A DNA stretch of 64,000 nt, taken from NCBI RefSeq assembly GCF_963676685.1, contig NC_092351.1:42646733-42710732 (forward strand), in the 5' to 3' direction. Of the stretch, positions 44,124 through 53,564 are shown in pieces. A program made the translations under genes and the position numbers. This stretch comes from Mytilus edulis (Eukaryota > Mollusca > Bivalvia > Mytilida > Mytilidae). Within the stretch, counting starts at the first letter, position 1, and every line of letters begins with the position of its first letter. Below the pieces are notes generated by a model. That model saw nothing but the letters and a program-made list of their open reading frames with translations, ran no database searches and had not been told where the DNA came from.

Positions 44124-45868
44124 AGGTCGGTCATTTAAAAACGTATCAACCGTATCGTATGCGTTGACGTATCCGAATCTGTATATATATCAAAAGATAT
44201 TATGTGATCCCGAGCTTAAGACTATTGTACGTTTTGCTTCATTTTTTTTTTAACTAATCGGAATCTGTTCGGAACAATCAAACATTCACTTTCAATATAT
44301 ATTCGCTAAAGTAGTGTTTTGTAAAAAAAATAATAAGGGGGTCTATCAACTACTTTTACATGCCCACAAAAAGGAGCCAATGTAGGACAGGTACCCTAAT
44401 ATCGTACAAAATCCTTTAGTAATCTATTTCAAAAGTATTTCAAGATCTTACATGAGTATACAAGATTTTGTTTTGAATGTACTAATTATATAAATAAAAG
44501 GAATTTTTAATATTGTTCATTTAAGAAATAATTCATGGAAGCCATAGATTATTGGAAATTTACACATGGCCTGGGCCGTGATATTCGAATTTTATCCTGA
44601 GCGTTAGCGAGGGATAAAATTAACGAATATCACGGCCCAGGCCATGTGTAAATTTCCAATAATCTATGGCTTCCATGAATTATTTCGATTCTAATAGGAC
44701 AAATATGATCATTAAAAAAACTGAAGCGAGGGTGGGTAAAGCTGTGTGTGCGGCTGTTCTTTTTTACTCCCTGTTAGATAAAGCTCAAACATTCTAATAA
44801 ATTCGTAGCTTGCATGGATTATTTCGTGAACAACCGCTAAAGTAAAAATCTGTTTCATTCTCAAAACCAACAATTGTCATTTTGATTTACATGTTTTTTC
44901 TCGTAAGCTACCGTCAAATCCAAAGTTGACATTTCGTAACTAAGGAGCCGCCATGTTGACTTGCTGAAATCAGTAAATATGCGAATAATGCAATAGAATA
45001 GAAAATCAAACAAAACCTACCTTGATAATCAATTTTAATACAAAAGTAAACAAAATTTCAATGGTTAACGTAACAGAAAACTTTCAACTGTAGCGTTTTC
45101 ATTTGTATGACGTCATGTTTTGAAATGACTTAAATGCGCCAAAAACATTAATAGACTTTCGCGGAATTTTATTTTATTTTTATTTTGTTGGTTTCTCCGA
45201 GTTCTTGTGCGTTACTTCTTTTTATTATGCATCCGAATAAGAATAAAAGTGATTTTGTCTTTTTTTAATTGCAATTTTTAAAACAATAAAATCGGCAAAG
45301 GGTTTACAAATAGGTTTCAATACATGTGGATTTACGTGGGAAGTATATTGTAACAGCCATTTTTATGTACACCACGGAGTCTGCGCTAAGTATAGATATA
45401 TCGAGAATTTTATCACAGTGTTGTTTACAAAGCGAAAGAAGCACGTCATATTAGAATTGTGATTTTATCATCAAAGGTAATAGAAACACACGAGTCATAT
45501 AAATACATTTGAAATGAAATAAAAACGTATTAAGTATCACTCTATCTCTTAAATAACAAATCGGTTCAACGTGAGCACAAGTCAGCACACAAACAAACGG
45601 TTTTACCGTATTCACTCCTATCATGCCTGTAAACTGTTCCAACTATCTGGAATATCTTTAAAAGTCCGATTACATGTTCCAAACAAGCTCGTTATTTCCT
45701 AATTGTTTTGTTATTTTTTTACACTATTAATCAGTTGCTCATTTGCATTATTGAAAGTACATCAAATTAAAGATCGGAATCACATACTGTTTTTTTTTTT
45801 TGTATATCTGCAGATGCGGATACGTCAACGTATATGATACGGTTGATACGTCTTTAAATGACCGACCT
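44124..45868. mobile_element. 1.75-kb non-autonomous TIR element
   Basis: Terminal inverted repeats of about 100 bases: AGGTCGGTCATTTAAA.ACG at the left, its reverse complement at 45849-45868, with GTATCAACCGTATC and GCGTTGACGTATCC inside. No transposase. The interior contains a 160-bp palindrome. A 0.33-kb derivative is at 15899-16222. No target duplication was obvious. It is inserted in, or beside, the Tx1-type pile. Confidence 0.75.
44526..44685. repeat. 160-bp near-perfect palindrome
   Basis: The outer 62 bases of each arm match perfectly (AAATAATTCATGGAAGCC... outward), followed after a 2-base offset by a 10-base inner stem (AATTTTATCC/GGATAAAATT) and a 14-base loop TGAGCGTTAGCGAG. Perfect arms of this length imply a recent origin or ongoing correction. 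It may be a separate fold-back element nested in the TIR element. Confidence 0.9.
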
Positions 45869-45874
45869 GTATTA

Positions 45875-46199
45875 GTACTAAAATAGACAGGTGAGTAGAA
45901 TTTTTGACGCTGGTTTTAAATAAAATAAACAATAGAATACAACTCTATAAGAGTCAAAATGGGGCTCTATACCATTGTATAAAGTAGACTTATAATAATC
46001 AATGTAATATATAGACATATATATAAAACAATCAAAAGAAATAATGTTACAAATACAAAAAAGAATACACCTATAATAGGTTGAAAAGGGGTAAACATTT
46101 TCATAGTCCAAGGACGTAAAGGCAGTCATTTCAGGGGGGGGGGGGGGGGGGGGGTATTCAATTTTCAAAGTCCGTTAAACAAAATACAATAATTAGCTC
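45875..46199 (-). mobile_element. ORF1-ORF2 junction region with poly-G tract
   Basis: It matches 8745-8940 (AAAGTAGAC.TATAATAAT, ATGTAATATATA, AGTCCAAGG.CGTAAAGGCA, GTCATTTCAGG). Where other copies have a short G run, positions 46134-46154 are a run of about 21 G. Confidence 0.6.
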
Positions 46200-47208
46200 A
46201 CATCATCAGGGTTATTTTGACTGTTGATAATATCTTCCCTAAAATTCATCACAACTTTCCTTGACTCGTCTTCGTTCAACTCTCCTTCTTTAACCAGTTG
46301 CTTCTTTGCGCTGTCATCTTCCTCTTCATCACCATCCTTCTCTCGTTCTCGTCTCTGTTGAGTCCATTTCTTCTATTATATCGGAATCCGCTACAACCCG
46401 CGCTTGTCTTGCGGGGGCCCATTTTCCGTCTCCGCCCTCACGCGCGCTAGCCTTGCGTGGGGGGTCATTACTTTCCGGCGCTGTTGGTACTGAGGGCGTA
46501 CTGTACTCCCTGTTTCGTTGGGTTCTAAGCTTGCCATCGTGGCATACGTTCGTCTTCTCCTCACTTTCGGGACAGGTAGCTCTGTGATGTCCATACTTAT
46601 TACATCGCAAAAACAGACTCTGCCTTCCTTGTACTGTTATTAAAACTTCCCTGTTATACACTCTCCCACGATACGGGATACTTAAAAACTGTGTTTCAGT
46701 GCACTTCATTGTTCCAGATAGAGTCCCGGTCTTTAAAGAAATCCCTTCATAATCCGTTGTCTCAACAAGGTGAATGTCAGTACCATAGTTTCTAAGCCAT
46801 TCCGACACTAAGGTTGTTTTCATGTGGTGCGGAAACCAATGAACTCTGAATCTAACTTGCCTTTTATCTATACGGTCAAAATACACAACTCCCTCTTCGT
46901 CCAAATCCCTCCTCTATACATTAACTCTGTCTCTTTAGGTGTTGTTAATGTAATGTACCACTCTGCACCCTTCCCAGTTTTGTAAATAGCTTCAAGTTGA
47001 TTAACATCAACAAACTGAGCTTCAAGTTGATCATGTTGATTAACATCAACAAACTGAGCTTCAAGTTGATCATGTTGATTAACATCAACAAACTGTTCCA
47101 ATTGCACTATCACCTGTCCTCTCGTCGCCACCCTCTTCTTAACAAATTTAGCACGCAGAGTTCTTTCCAAAACCGTCAACACTTAGGTATATAGAAATCA
47201 CTTTATTA
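46200..47208 (-). pseudogene. Tx1-type ORF1, subtype D, with in-frame 14-residue repeats
   Basis: Minus strand 47182-46868: LRAKFVKKRVATRGQVIVQL, then EQFVDVNQHDQLEA repeated about 2.6 times (47100-46985), LEAIYKTGKGAEWYITLTTP. After a frameshift near 46900: VVYFDRIDKRQVRFRVHWFP, HMKTTLVSEWLRNYGTDIHL, RGRVYNREVLITVQGRQSLF, LRCNKYGHHRATCPESEEK (CCHC, about 46540-46610), and an end with DSTETRTREGW. Only the single frameshift separates it from an intact module, so it is one of the better-preserved copies. Confidence 0.8.
46985..47100 (-). repeat. 42-bp tandem repeat in ORF1
   Basis: Unit ATTAACATCAACAAACTGAG... on the plus strand, 42 bases, about 2.6 copies, near-identical. 42 is divisible by three, so the repeat keeps the ORF1 frame and encodes a Q/D/N-rich 14-residue unit. 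Confidence 0.85.
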
Positions 47209-47229
47209 GATCACGGTGCTCCCTGTACC
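47209..47229 (-). ncRNA. U1 snRNA relic at a retrotransposon 5' junction
   Basis: Minus strand: GGTACAGGGAGCACCGTGAT plus C, U1 nucleotides 11-31 without mismatch to the intact copies at 54.7-63 kb. It is followed at once (plus coordinates below 47209) by TAATAAAGTG...CCTAAGTGTTGACGG, the ORF1 leader, and preceded by U1 intergenic spacer (next feature). Confidence 0.8.
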
Positions 47230-47232
47230 CAT

Positions 47233-47317
47233 TTGTTTAAAATTCACTCCTCCGCAATAAAAAAATAAATATTATTGTTTTTCCCTTTTTCTTCGCTTTA
47301 ATTTCGTAACTGCCTTC
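47233..47317 (-). repeat. Relic of U1-array intergenic spacer
   Basis: TTGTTTAAAATTCACTCCTC, CGCAATAA, TATTGTTTTTCCC and CTTCGCTTTAATTTCGTAAC TGCCTTC match the spacer at 53804-53900 and every unit of the array. It is oriented as in the array relative to the U1 relic beside it, with the 300 bases between them deleted. It was once part of a U1 unit. Confidence 0.8.
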
Positions 47318-47880
47318 GCCATCTGAGCATATGTTCGCCTTCTCTCCTCCGTCTCCGGACAGGTAGCTCTATGATGTCCGTGTTTGTTACATCGGAGGCA
47401 GACTCTGTCTACCTTGTACTGTTAACAACACTTCTCTATTAAAAACTCTTCCACGATAAGGAATACTAAGAAATTTACTAAGAAATTGCGTTTCTGTACA
47501 CATCGTGACAGAATGTGTCCCTGTCTTCAACGCTATTCCCTCATAATCGGTTGTTTCTTCAAACAGTTTAATATCAGTCCCAAAATTATTCAGCCATTCC
47601 GCCACTAATGCTGATTTCATATGGTGCGGAAACCCTTATCTATACGATCGAAATAAACCACACTTCCTTCTTCATCTAAGTCTCTTCTCCTTCCATCTCC
47701 CAGTAACTCTGTCTCTCTAGGTGTTAAAAAAGTTATGTACCACTCGGTACCTTCACCAGTTTTATAGATTGCCTCAAGTTGTTTAACGTTCACAAACTGC
47801 TTCAACTGATCAATAACTTGACCACTCGTAGCCACCCTCTTCTTAACGAATTTAGCCCGCTAAGTTCTCTCCAAAACGGA
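47318..47880 (-). pseudogene. Tx1-type ORF1 module, subtype D, second copy
   Basis: Minus strand 47835-47617: MATSGQVIDQLKQFVNVKQL, EAIYKTGEGTEWYITFLTPR. Then 47620-47387: MKSALVAEWLNNFGTDIKLF, RGRVFNREVLLTVQGRQSLP, and the knuckle C.RCNKHGHHRATCPETEER-like in the next frame. The ORF runs past AQMAK into U1 spacer at 47317, so the C-terminus was replaced by spacer sequence. Confidence 0.7.
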
Positions 47881-48725
47881 TTTGTCGTAATAATGATCCA
47901 TATTAAAAACACAGACAGTCAGTCCATCGGGCCGCACAGTCCACCCTTCACTCCTCAAAAGTACATCGGGTCGCCCTGTTGACCCTTCACTGCTACTCGT
48001 ACACGGTACATCAGCACTCAACTGAGCGCTATCACCGTTCCTGTCTTCTGCTGCCATAGTGACGGCTTTGGCGTACGTCCTCTTGGTGGTGGTGGTCTCC
48101 GGGCACGCAGAATGTTTGTGCCCCTTCTCGCCACATTTTAGACAGACTGGCTGCCTGCCTAAAACTGACGAGGACAGGTCGGTTGAACACCATAGCCTTG
48201 TACGGTATGGAGTTAAATCGGGCCTCATTGATCCTCATGGTCCCAGACAGAAATCCTGTCTTTAACTTTAATTGGTCATAAGTCATATAGTCCTCGTCTA
48301 GGGTGATGTTGGTCCCGTAACTTCTCAGCCACTCCCCTACTAGTGCCTTCTTCATATGGAGGGGGAACCAGGGTATCCGAAAACGAACGAGTCTACTGTC
48401 TATTCATTCGAATACAGCTGATCCCATTTCTTTGCACGTTATCCGTGCTCCATCTCCTAAGACCTCTACCTCAGCGTCAGTGATGAATGTAAGGTACATT
48501 TTATCATTCACTGCCTTCTCCTGTCTCGTAGATAGCCTCCAAATTCCTGACATCTACTACGTCTTCCAAAGCGACGATCACCTGGCCTCTAGTGTTACAT
48601 CTCAGGTCGATCAGATTAGCCCTCAAAGTTCTCATCACATCGCCATTATAATTAGAGTTCATATTGACATACGGGCGGCCGCGAAGCCGACACCGTCAAC
48701 CACCTGGAATTTTTCTTGGATACCG
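47881..48725 (-). pseudogene. Tx1-type ORF1 module, subtype C, with leader
   Basis: Minus strand: leader (48661-48725, plus strand GCGGCCGCGAAGCCGACACC), ILRANLIDLRCNTRGQVIVA-like start near 48600-48630, HMKKALVGEWLRSYGTNITL (48300-48355), YMTYDQLKLKTGFLSGTMRI, INEARFNSIPYKAMVFNRPV, VCLKCGEKGHKHSACPETTT (CCHC, 48085-48150), RTYAKAVTMAAEDRNGDSAQ, then SSEGSTGRPDVLLRSEGWTV repeats. It ends abruptly near 47890 with a remnant of the next module. Confidence 0.75.
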
Positions 48726-48730
48726 GATCA

Positions 48731-48779
48731 GATCACAGTGCTCCCTGTACCAGATAATACCTGGGGAGACATTTTTTTT
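48731..48779 (-). ncRNA. Two U1 snRNA pieces in permuted order between retrotransposon copies
   Basis: Minus strand, 5' to 3': an A run plus TGTCTCCCCAGGT (48779-48759; U1 nucleotides about 32-52), ATTAT, then CTGGTACAGGGAGCACTGTG ATC (48753-48731; U1 nucleotides 9-31, one substitution), then the retrotransposon leader TGATCCGGTATCC. U1 32-52 before U1 9-31 is the order expected if two neighbouring U1 genes were each interrupted between nucleotides 31 and 32 and the DNA between the breaks was deleted. Confidence 0.75.
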
Positions 48780-49465
48780 GTGGATATTTCAAACACTTGC
48801 GGAAGGAGCATCACCAGCTGATCCACCAGTGTCTAGTCTTGCCATCTGGGCGTAGGTCTTGTTCTGTACTACTGTCTCCGGGCAGGTGGCTTTGTGGTGC
48901 CAAACTGGTTGCACCTGAGACAGAGGCTCTGTCGTCCTCGCACAGTCACCAGAACATCTCGGTTGTAGCAACGCCGACTATGGGGAATGCTCTTGTACTG
49001 TGCCTCAGTCTTTTTCATCGTCCCTACGAGGGTACCCGTCTTATAATGTCGCTTCTTCTTCCAGTCTAACGTTATGCCCGAAATTTTGCAGCCATTGACA
49101 TACTAATGCTTTCCTCATATGGTGAGGAAACCAATGGACCCTCAATCGTATTATCCGACTGTCAATACGGTCTAGCGCTACCGATCCTTCTTCTCCAACA
49201 CCTCTTCCATTGCCAAACCCTACGGTATCGGCCTCCTTTTCTGTCTTAAAGCTGACGTACCATTCAACGCCCTCACCAGTCTTATAGATCGCTTCTAGCT
49301 GGTAAACGTCGAGTAGATAACTTGTCCTCGAGTATTCACCTTTCCATTGGAAAACTTAGCTCTTACGGTTCTCTTAATGACGTCAGTGGCGTAGTATGCA
49401 TCCATTGCGTATTTGAGAACAGACGGGCGGCCGCAAAGCCGACACCGTCAACACCTGGATTTAAT
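48780..49465 (-). pseudogene. Tx1-type ORF1 module, subtype A, with leader
   Basis: Minus strand: leader at 49420-49460, MDAYYATDVIKRTVRAKFSN (about 49340-49400), KVNTRGQVIYSTFT-like with a frameshift, LEAIYKTGEGVEWYVSFKTE (about 49240-49300), DRIDSRIIRLRVHWFPHHMR (about 49110-49170), KALVCQWLQNFGHN, a knuckle LRCNQFG(T)HKATCPETVVQ (about 48860-48935), then MARLDTGGSAGDAPSASV and a stop at the U1 joint. Three or more frameshifts. Confidence 0.75.
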
Positions 49466-49692
49466 CTTTTTAAGGACGATTTGTTGAAAGGGGCCTAATA
49501 AAGTAGGATAACTCTGTTTATTAAAAACGTACTGTGTACGTTCATACAACACTGTTTGCTTCTGTTTCGAATTCACTAGATAACCAGTTAACATGTTTAC
49601 AGTGTACGCGCACAATTTTTAAATTTAAATTTATTCAATTTGGTGCGGGAAAATTATATTGTATACTCAAATTGATGGAAAAAATTAAATGA
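49466..49692 (-). repeat. Relic of U1-array intergenic spacer
   Basis: CTTTTTAAGGACGATTTGTT, GAAAGGGGCC.AATAAAGTAG, CACAACACTGTTTGCTTCTG, GATAACCAGTTA.CATGTTT and TACTCAAATTGA match spacer at 53688-54530 in the same order, with two internal deletions. It joins the retrotransposon leader on the left (ATTTAAT) and ORF2 sequence at about 49693 on the right. Confidence 0.8.
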
Positions 49693-50760
49693 TATTCTCT
49701 TTGAAAAAAATATTTTGTAACACGTTCACTATTATCTAAAAGTTTCGCTTTACCTCTAATTTGTGAACCTCTAAAATCATTTAAATAATATTGTTTAATC
49801 TCATCTTTCAAAACACTAATTTGTTCATTATAATTACCTGGAGACTTGCTCTCCAATTTACACAATCTAAAATATCTCTTCTCTAAATCTTTAATAACAG
49901 CATGTTTAATTCTATTTTTCTTTTTACAATAATCAATACAAAAAGTTTTAATATTTTCTTTAAAATAATCCCATACATCAATACATATATCTAAACCATC
50001 ACTAAATTCAATAAACCATTCTCTTAACTTAATACAAAAAAGTTTATCTGACAATATAGAATTGTTCAGTTTCCAATAACCGTTCCCATTCTTGACCTCA
50101 GTTACGTTATTTATAGACATAAACACGCAATCATGGTCAGAAAAAGAAAAAGGTAAATTAATACAACGATTTACATTAGGTTTTAAATCTGTCGATAGAT
50201 AAATTCTGTCTAAGCGACAAGAAACATTTGGACTCCGCCAGGTAACATTTACATGGTTAGGATATAAAGTTCTATAAATATCAAAAAGTTCAAAATCTAG
50301 TACAATAGATTTTAGTTTATCTGCACCATCTAAACCTCTATTAACGTTACCCCCAATCTTATCTAATTTATTATTAACAATACAATTAAAATCACCGCCA
50401 AATATTTTATAACTGTGTCATAACAAAAGGATAAATATCATCAAAAAATTGTTTTCTTTCACTACTCTCATTAGGTGCGTAAACATTAAATAAACGATAT
50501 AAAACATTGTCAATTTTAACATCTATATATTGAAATCTTCCATCTAAATCTCGATGGTATTTAACAATTACAAATTTTGAGCCGAAGTTCCAAAAACATC
50601 TATACATATCAAAATAGGTAGTTAATTCATTACTAATAGTTGAATTTGAAATATGTGTTTCTTGCAAAAATAAAATGTGAAAATTATTTCTCAAACAAAA
50701 ATCTTTTAAAGCATATTGACATTTAACATTTTGAATTTTGAACACAGGTTTTAAATATAA
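49693..50760 (-). pseudogene. Tx1-type ORF2: APE endonuclease domain, best copy
   Basis: Minus strand: FKIQNVKCQYALKDFCLRNN, FHILFLQETHIS (about 50645-50690), FNVYAPNESSERKQFFDDIY (50440-50500), then after a one-base frameshift near 50410 IFGGDFNCIVNNKLDKIGG (about 50345-50402), NVTWRSPNVSCRLDRIYLS (about 50200-50255), FSFSDHDCVFMSINN (50105-50150). These are the N, QET, NVYAP, GDFN, DRI-S and SDHD motifs of the APE endonuclease that nicks the target DNA for retrotransposition. The linker toward the RT follows (WKLNNSILSDKLFCIKLREW; FRGSQIRGKAKLLDNSERV), then the sequence breaks into U1 spacer at 49692. All catalytic residues are visible. Confidence 0.85.
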
Positions 50761-51007
50761 GAGACGAAAGAATGTAACTTTATAAAGGCCATAAAATGGT
50801 TCTATAATACTATTAAATATAAACATATGAAAATAGATATATATAAACAATATATCAATATCAAAATTATAAACACTATAAACATATGACAAAATACACC
50901 TATAAAAGGTTATAAAGGAATAATCAAAATCAAAGTCCGTGGACAGAAGGGCAGTTATTTCAAGGGGAATAATCAAAATACATACATAGTCCATAAGGTA
51001 TAAAAAG
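50761..51007 (-). mobile_element. ORF1-ORF2 junction region, reference copy
   Basis: Between the ORF1 stop (51008) and the endonuclease. The frame is largely open from about 51021 (MDYVCILIIPLEITALLSTD...), so ORF2 may begin here with a non-conserved extension. It carries the blocks used to recognise this region in other copies. Confidence 0.55.
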
Positions 51008-51830
51008 TTAGTCAACATCAATTGTCCCAGCAGGCTTGAGAGGTAAGGCTAATGGTCCTGTCCTCTCTTGTTCTTCCTTCACTATCTTCTTCCCGTTGTC
51101 TTCATCATCCTCCGTGTTTTCATGGTCTCTCCCCCTCTTCCTGGTTTTTCCGGACAAGTCCATCTCTTCAGTACCTCGATCCTGGGGCGGATCTTCACTG
51201 CTATCAGTACATCGGTCCTCCCCAGGACCTTCACTGCTAAAAGGTACATCAGCACTCGGTTGAGTGCCTTCACCGCTACTGGTGGTCAGTACATCGGGCA
51301 CAGGGGACCCTTCACTGCTTGAATGTACATCGGGTCGCCCTGTTGACTCTTCACTGCTGTTTGTACGCGGTACATCGACACTCAACGGAGTGCTTTCACC
51401 GCTTCCTTCTTCCAACCCTGCCCTCGCCGACTCGGCATAGCTCTTCTTGGTGGTATTCTGGCCATTCTGGGGGCAGGTCGACCTCTGGTGTCCTTTCTGG
51501 CCACACTTTAGGCAGACAGGCTGTCTGCCCAAAACTGTGACCAGAACTGGCCGGTTGTAAACCATTCCTCTGTACGGTATCGACATGTATTGTTCCTCGG
51601 TACTCTTCATAATACCTTTCAAGGCCCCGGTCTTCAATTTCAAACCTCCATAGTCCATACTCTCTTCTTCAATTTGAATGGCGGACCCGTAGCGCTCCAA
51701 CCATTCAGCAACTAGCTCCTTCCTAAGATGCAAAGGAAACCAGTGGATTTTAAATTTGACCACTCTGCGATCTATTCTGTCAAAGTACACTGCACCGCTG
51801 CCGTTGGCTAGGCCCCTTCTCTGTCGTCAC
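51008..51830 (-). pseudogene. Tx1-type ORF1, subtype B, 260-residue open frame
   Basis: An open frame from 51790 to 51008: YFDRIDRRVVKFKIHWFPLH, LRKELVAEWLERYGSAIQIE, IMKSTEEQYMSIPYRGMVYN, RPVLVTVLGRQPVCLKCGQK then GHQRSTCP (CCHC, about residues 90-107), KKSYAESARAG, a serine/glutamate-rich repeat region (SSEG-x-PDV units), PPQDRGTEEMDLSGKTRKRG, and a basic/acidic end TGPLALPLKPAGTIDVD. The 5' part is cut near 51830. The CCHC knuckle and charged tail point to RNA binding in the retrotransposition complex. Confidence 0.8.
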
Positions 51831-51905
51831 CAAATTGCTCAGTTTGGCTAGCTGTTATTTCAGGGGGAATAATCATAATACATACATAGTCCATAATTCA
51901 AACAG
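51831..51905 (-). mobile_element. Short junction-region remnant
   Basis: GTTATTTCAGGGGGAATAAT and CATAGTCCATAATTCAA match the ORF1-ORF2 junction block. It marks the border of two head-to-tail truncated copies. Confidence 0.5.
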
Positions 51906-52812
51906 TTAATCAACGTCAATAGTAACAGGGTTCTTTATAGGTAGAGTAAGAGGCCCTGTCCGCTCCGGTTCTTCCTCCTTCACTATCTTCTTCCCATTGT
52001 CCTCGCCTTCTCCTTCCGTGGTATCGTCCGACTCGTCTCTCCCCCTCTTTCTGGTCTTCCACATGTCCATCGACTCAGTACCTCGATCCTGGGGCGGATC
52101 TTCACTGCTGTCAGTACAACGGTCCTCCCCAGGACCTTCACTGCTATTAGGTACATCAGCACTCGGTTGAGTGCCTTCATCGCTACTGGTAGTCAGTCCA
52201 TCGGGCCGCACAGGGGACCCTTCACTGCCTGGAAGTACATCAGGTCGCCCTGTTGTTGACCCTTCACTGCTGCTCGTACGCGGTACATCGACACTCAACG
52301 GAGTGCTTTCACCGCTTCCTTCTTCCAAACCTGCCCTCGCCGACTCGGCATAGCTCTTCTTGGTGTTACTGTTGCCGTTCTGGGGGCAGGCCGACCTCTG
52401 GTGTCCTTTCTGGCCACACTTTATGCAAACAGGCTGTCTGCCCAAAACTGTGACCAGAACTGGCCGGTTGTACACCATCCCTCTGTAAGGTATCGCCATA
52501 TATTGTTGTTCCGTGCTTTTCATTACTCCTTTCAGAGCCCCGGTCTTTAACTTTAGCCCTTTATAATCCATGACCTCTTCTTCTAATTGTATGGCGGTCC
52601 CGTAGCGTTCCAACCATTCTGCGATCAGCTCCTTTCTAAGGTGTAGAGGAAACCAGTGGATCTTAAATTTTATGAGTCTACGATCTATTCTATCAAAATA
52701 GACAGCACCGCTGCCGTTGGCAAGGCCCCTGCGTTGACCGTCCCCAAACTTCTCCGTCTGGCTGTCTGTGGCGAAAGTGAGATACTACTCGGCCCCTTCT
52801 CCGGTCTTGTAA
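51906..52812 (-). pseudogene. Tx1-type ORF1, subtype B, with full tail
   Basis: Open from 52613 to 51906: MERYGTAIQLEEEVMDYKGL, STEQQYMAIPYRGMVYNRPV, GRQPVCIKCGQKGHQRSACP (CCHC, about residues 61-80), SSEG repeats, RKRGRDESDDTTEGEGEDNG, TGPLTLPIKNPVTIDVD and stop. Upstream, in another frame, RGLANGSGAVYFDRIDRRLI and KFKIHWFPLHLRKELIAEWL (52620-52740) complete the module, and it continues in sense into the subtype A module at 52813. One stop or frameshift near 52790 is all that separates the two modules. Confidence 0.8.
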
Positions 52813-53564
52813 ATGGCCACAAGATCCCTGGTCACCAACGTACCTTCAAGTGCCTCTATCACTTGTCCCATTCTCGTTATCCGCCCCCACCCGCGCTTGT
52901 CCTGCGGGGGCCCATTAACTTCTGTTTCCTTCCGCGTTTGTCTTGCGGAAGGAACATCACCAGCTGACTCTCCAGGGTCCAATCTTGCCATCTGGGCGTA
53001 AGTCTTCTTCTGGGCCGCTGTCTCAGGGCAGGTGGCTCTGTGGTGTCCAAACTGGTTGCACCTGAGACAGAGGCTCTGACGTCCTTGCACAGTAACCAGA
53101 ACATCCCGGTTGTAGCATCGGCCACGATGGGGAATGCTCTGGTACTGTGCCTCGTTCACCTTCATGGTCCCTACGAGGGTACCCGTTTTCAACATAATAC
53201 CATCGTATAGTGTCTCTTCTTCGTCCAACTTAACATTCTGGCCAAAATTCTCCAGCCATTGGCACACCAAATCTTTCCTCATATGATGAGGGAAGCAATG
53301 GACCCTCAAACGTATGATTCTACTGTCAATTCGGTCAAGCACTACCGCTCCTTCACCAACTTGTCTTCTTTCACCAGTCCCTAGTGTATCGGCCTCCTTT
53401 TCTGTCTTGAAACTAATATACCACTCCACACCCTCTCCAGTTTTATAAATCGCTTCCAGTTCGTTGATGTCGAGTATATCTTGGAGAGCGTTAATAACTT
53501 GGATATCTGACATTTGTCCATTTGAGTAAATCAAGAGTAACTTTATAAAGAGGTATTCGAACAT
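52785..53564 (-). pseudogene. Tx1-type ORF1 subtype A module fused to the U1 upstream region
   Basis: A 259-codon open frame. Residues about 1-22 come from U1 spacer (the U1 promoter-proximal DNA). From VINALQDILDINELEAIYKT on it is ORF1: DRIDSRIIRLRVHCFPHHMR, KDLVCQWLENFGQNVKLDEE, RGRCYNRDVLVTVQGRQSLC, LRCNQFGHHRATCPETAAQK (CCHC, about residues 135-155), then a second module start LEGTLVTRDLVAIYKTGEGA. Other copies begin VNTRGQVINAL, so the ORF1 start is lost here and the spacer replaces it. The joint has a 4-base overlap (CAAG). Expression is not shown. Confidence 0.8.
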
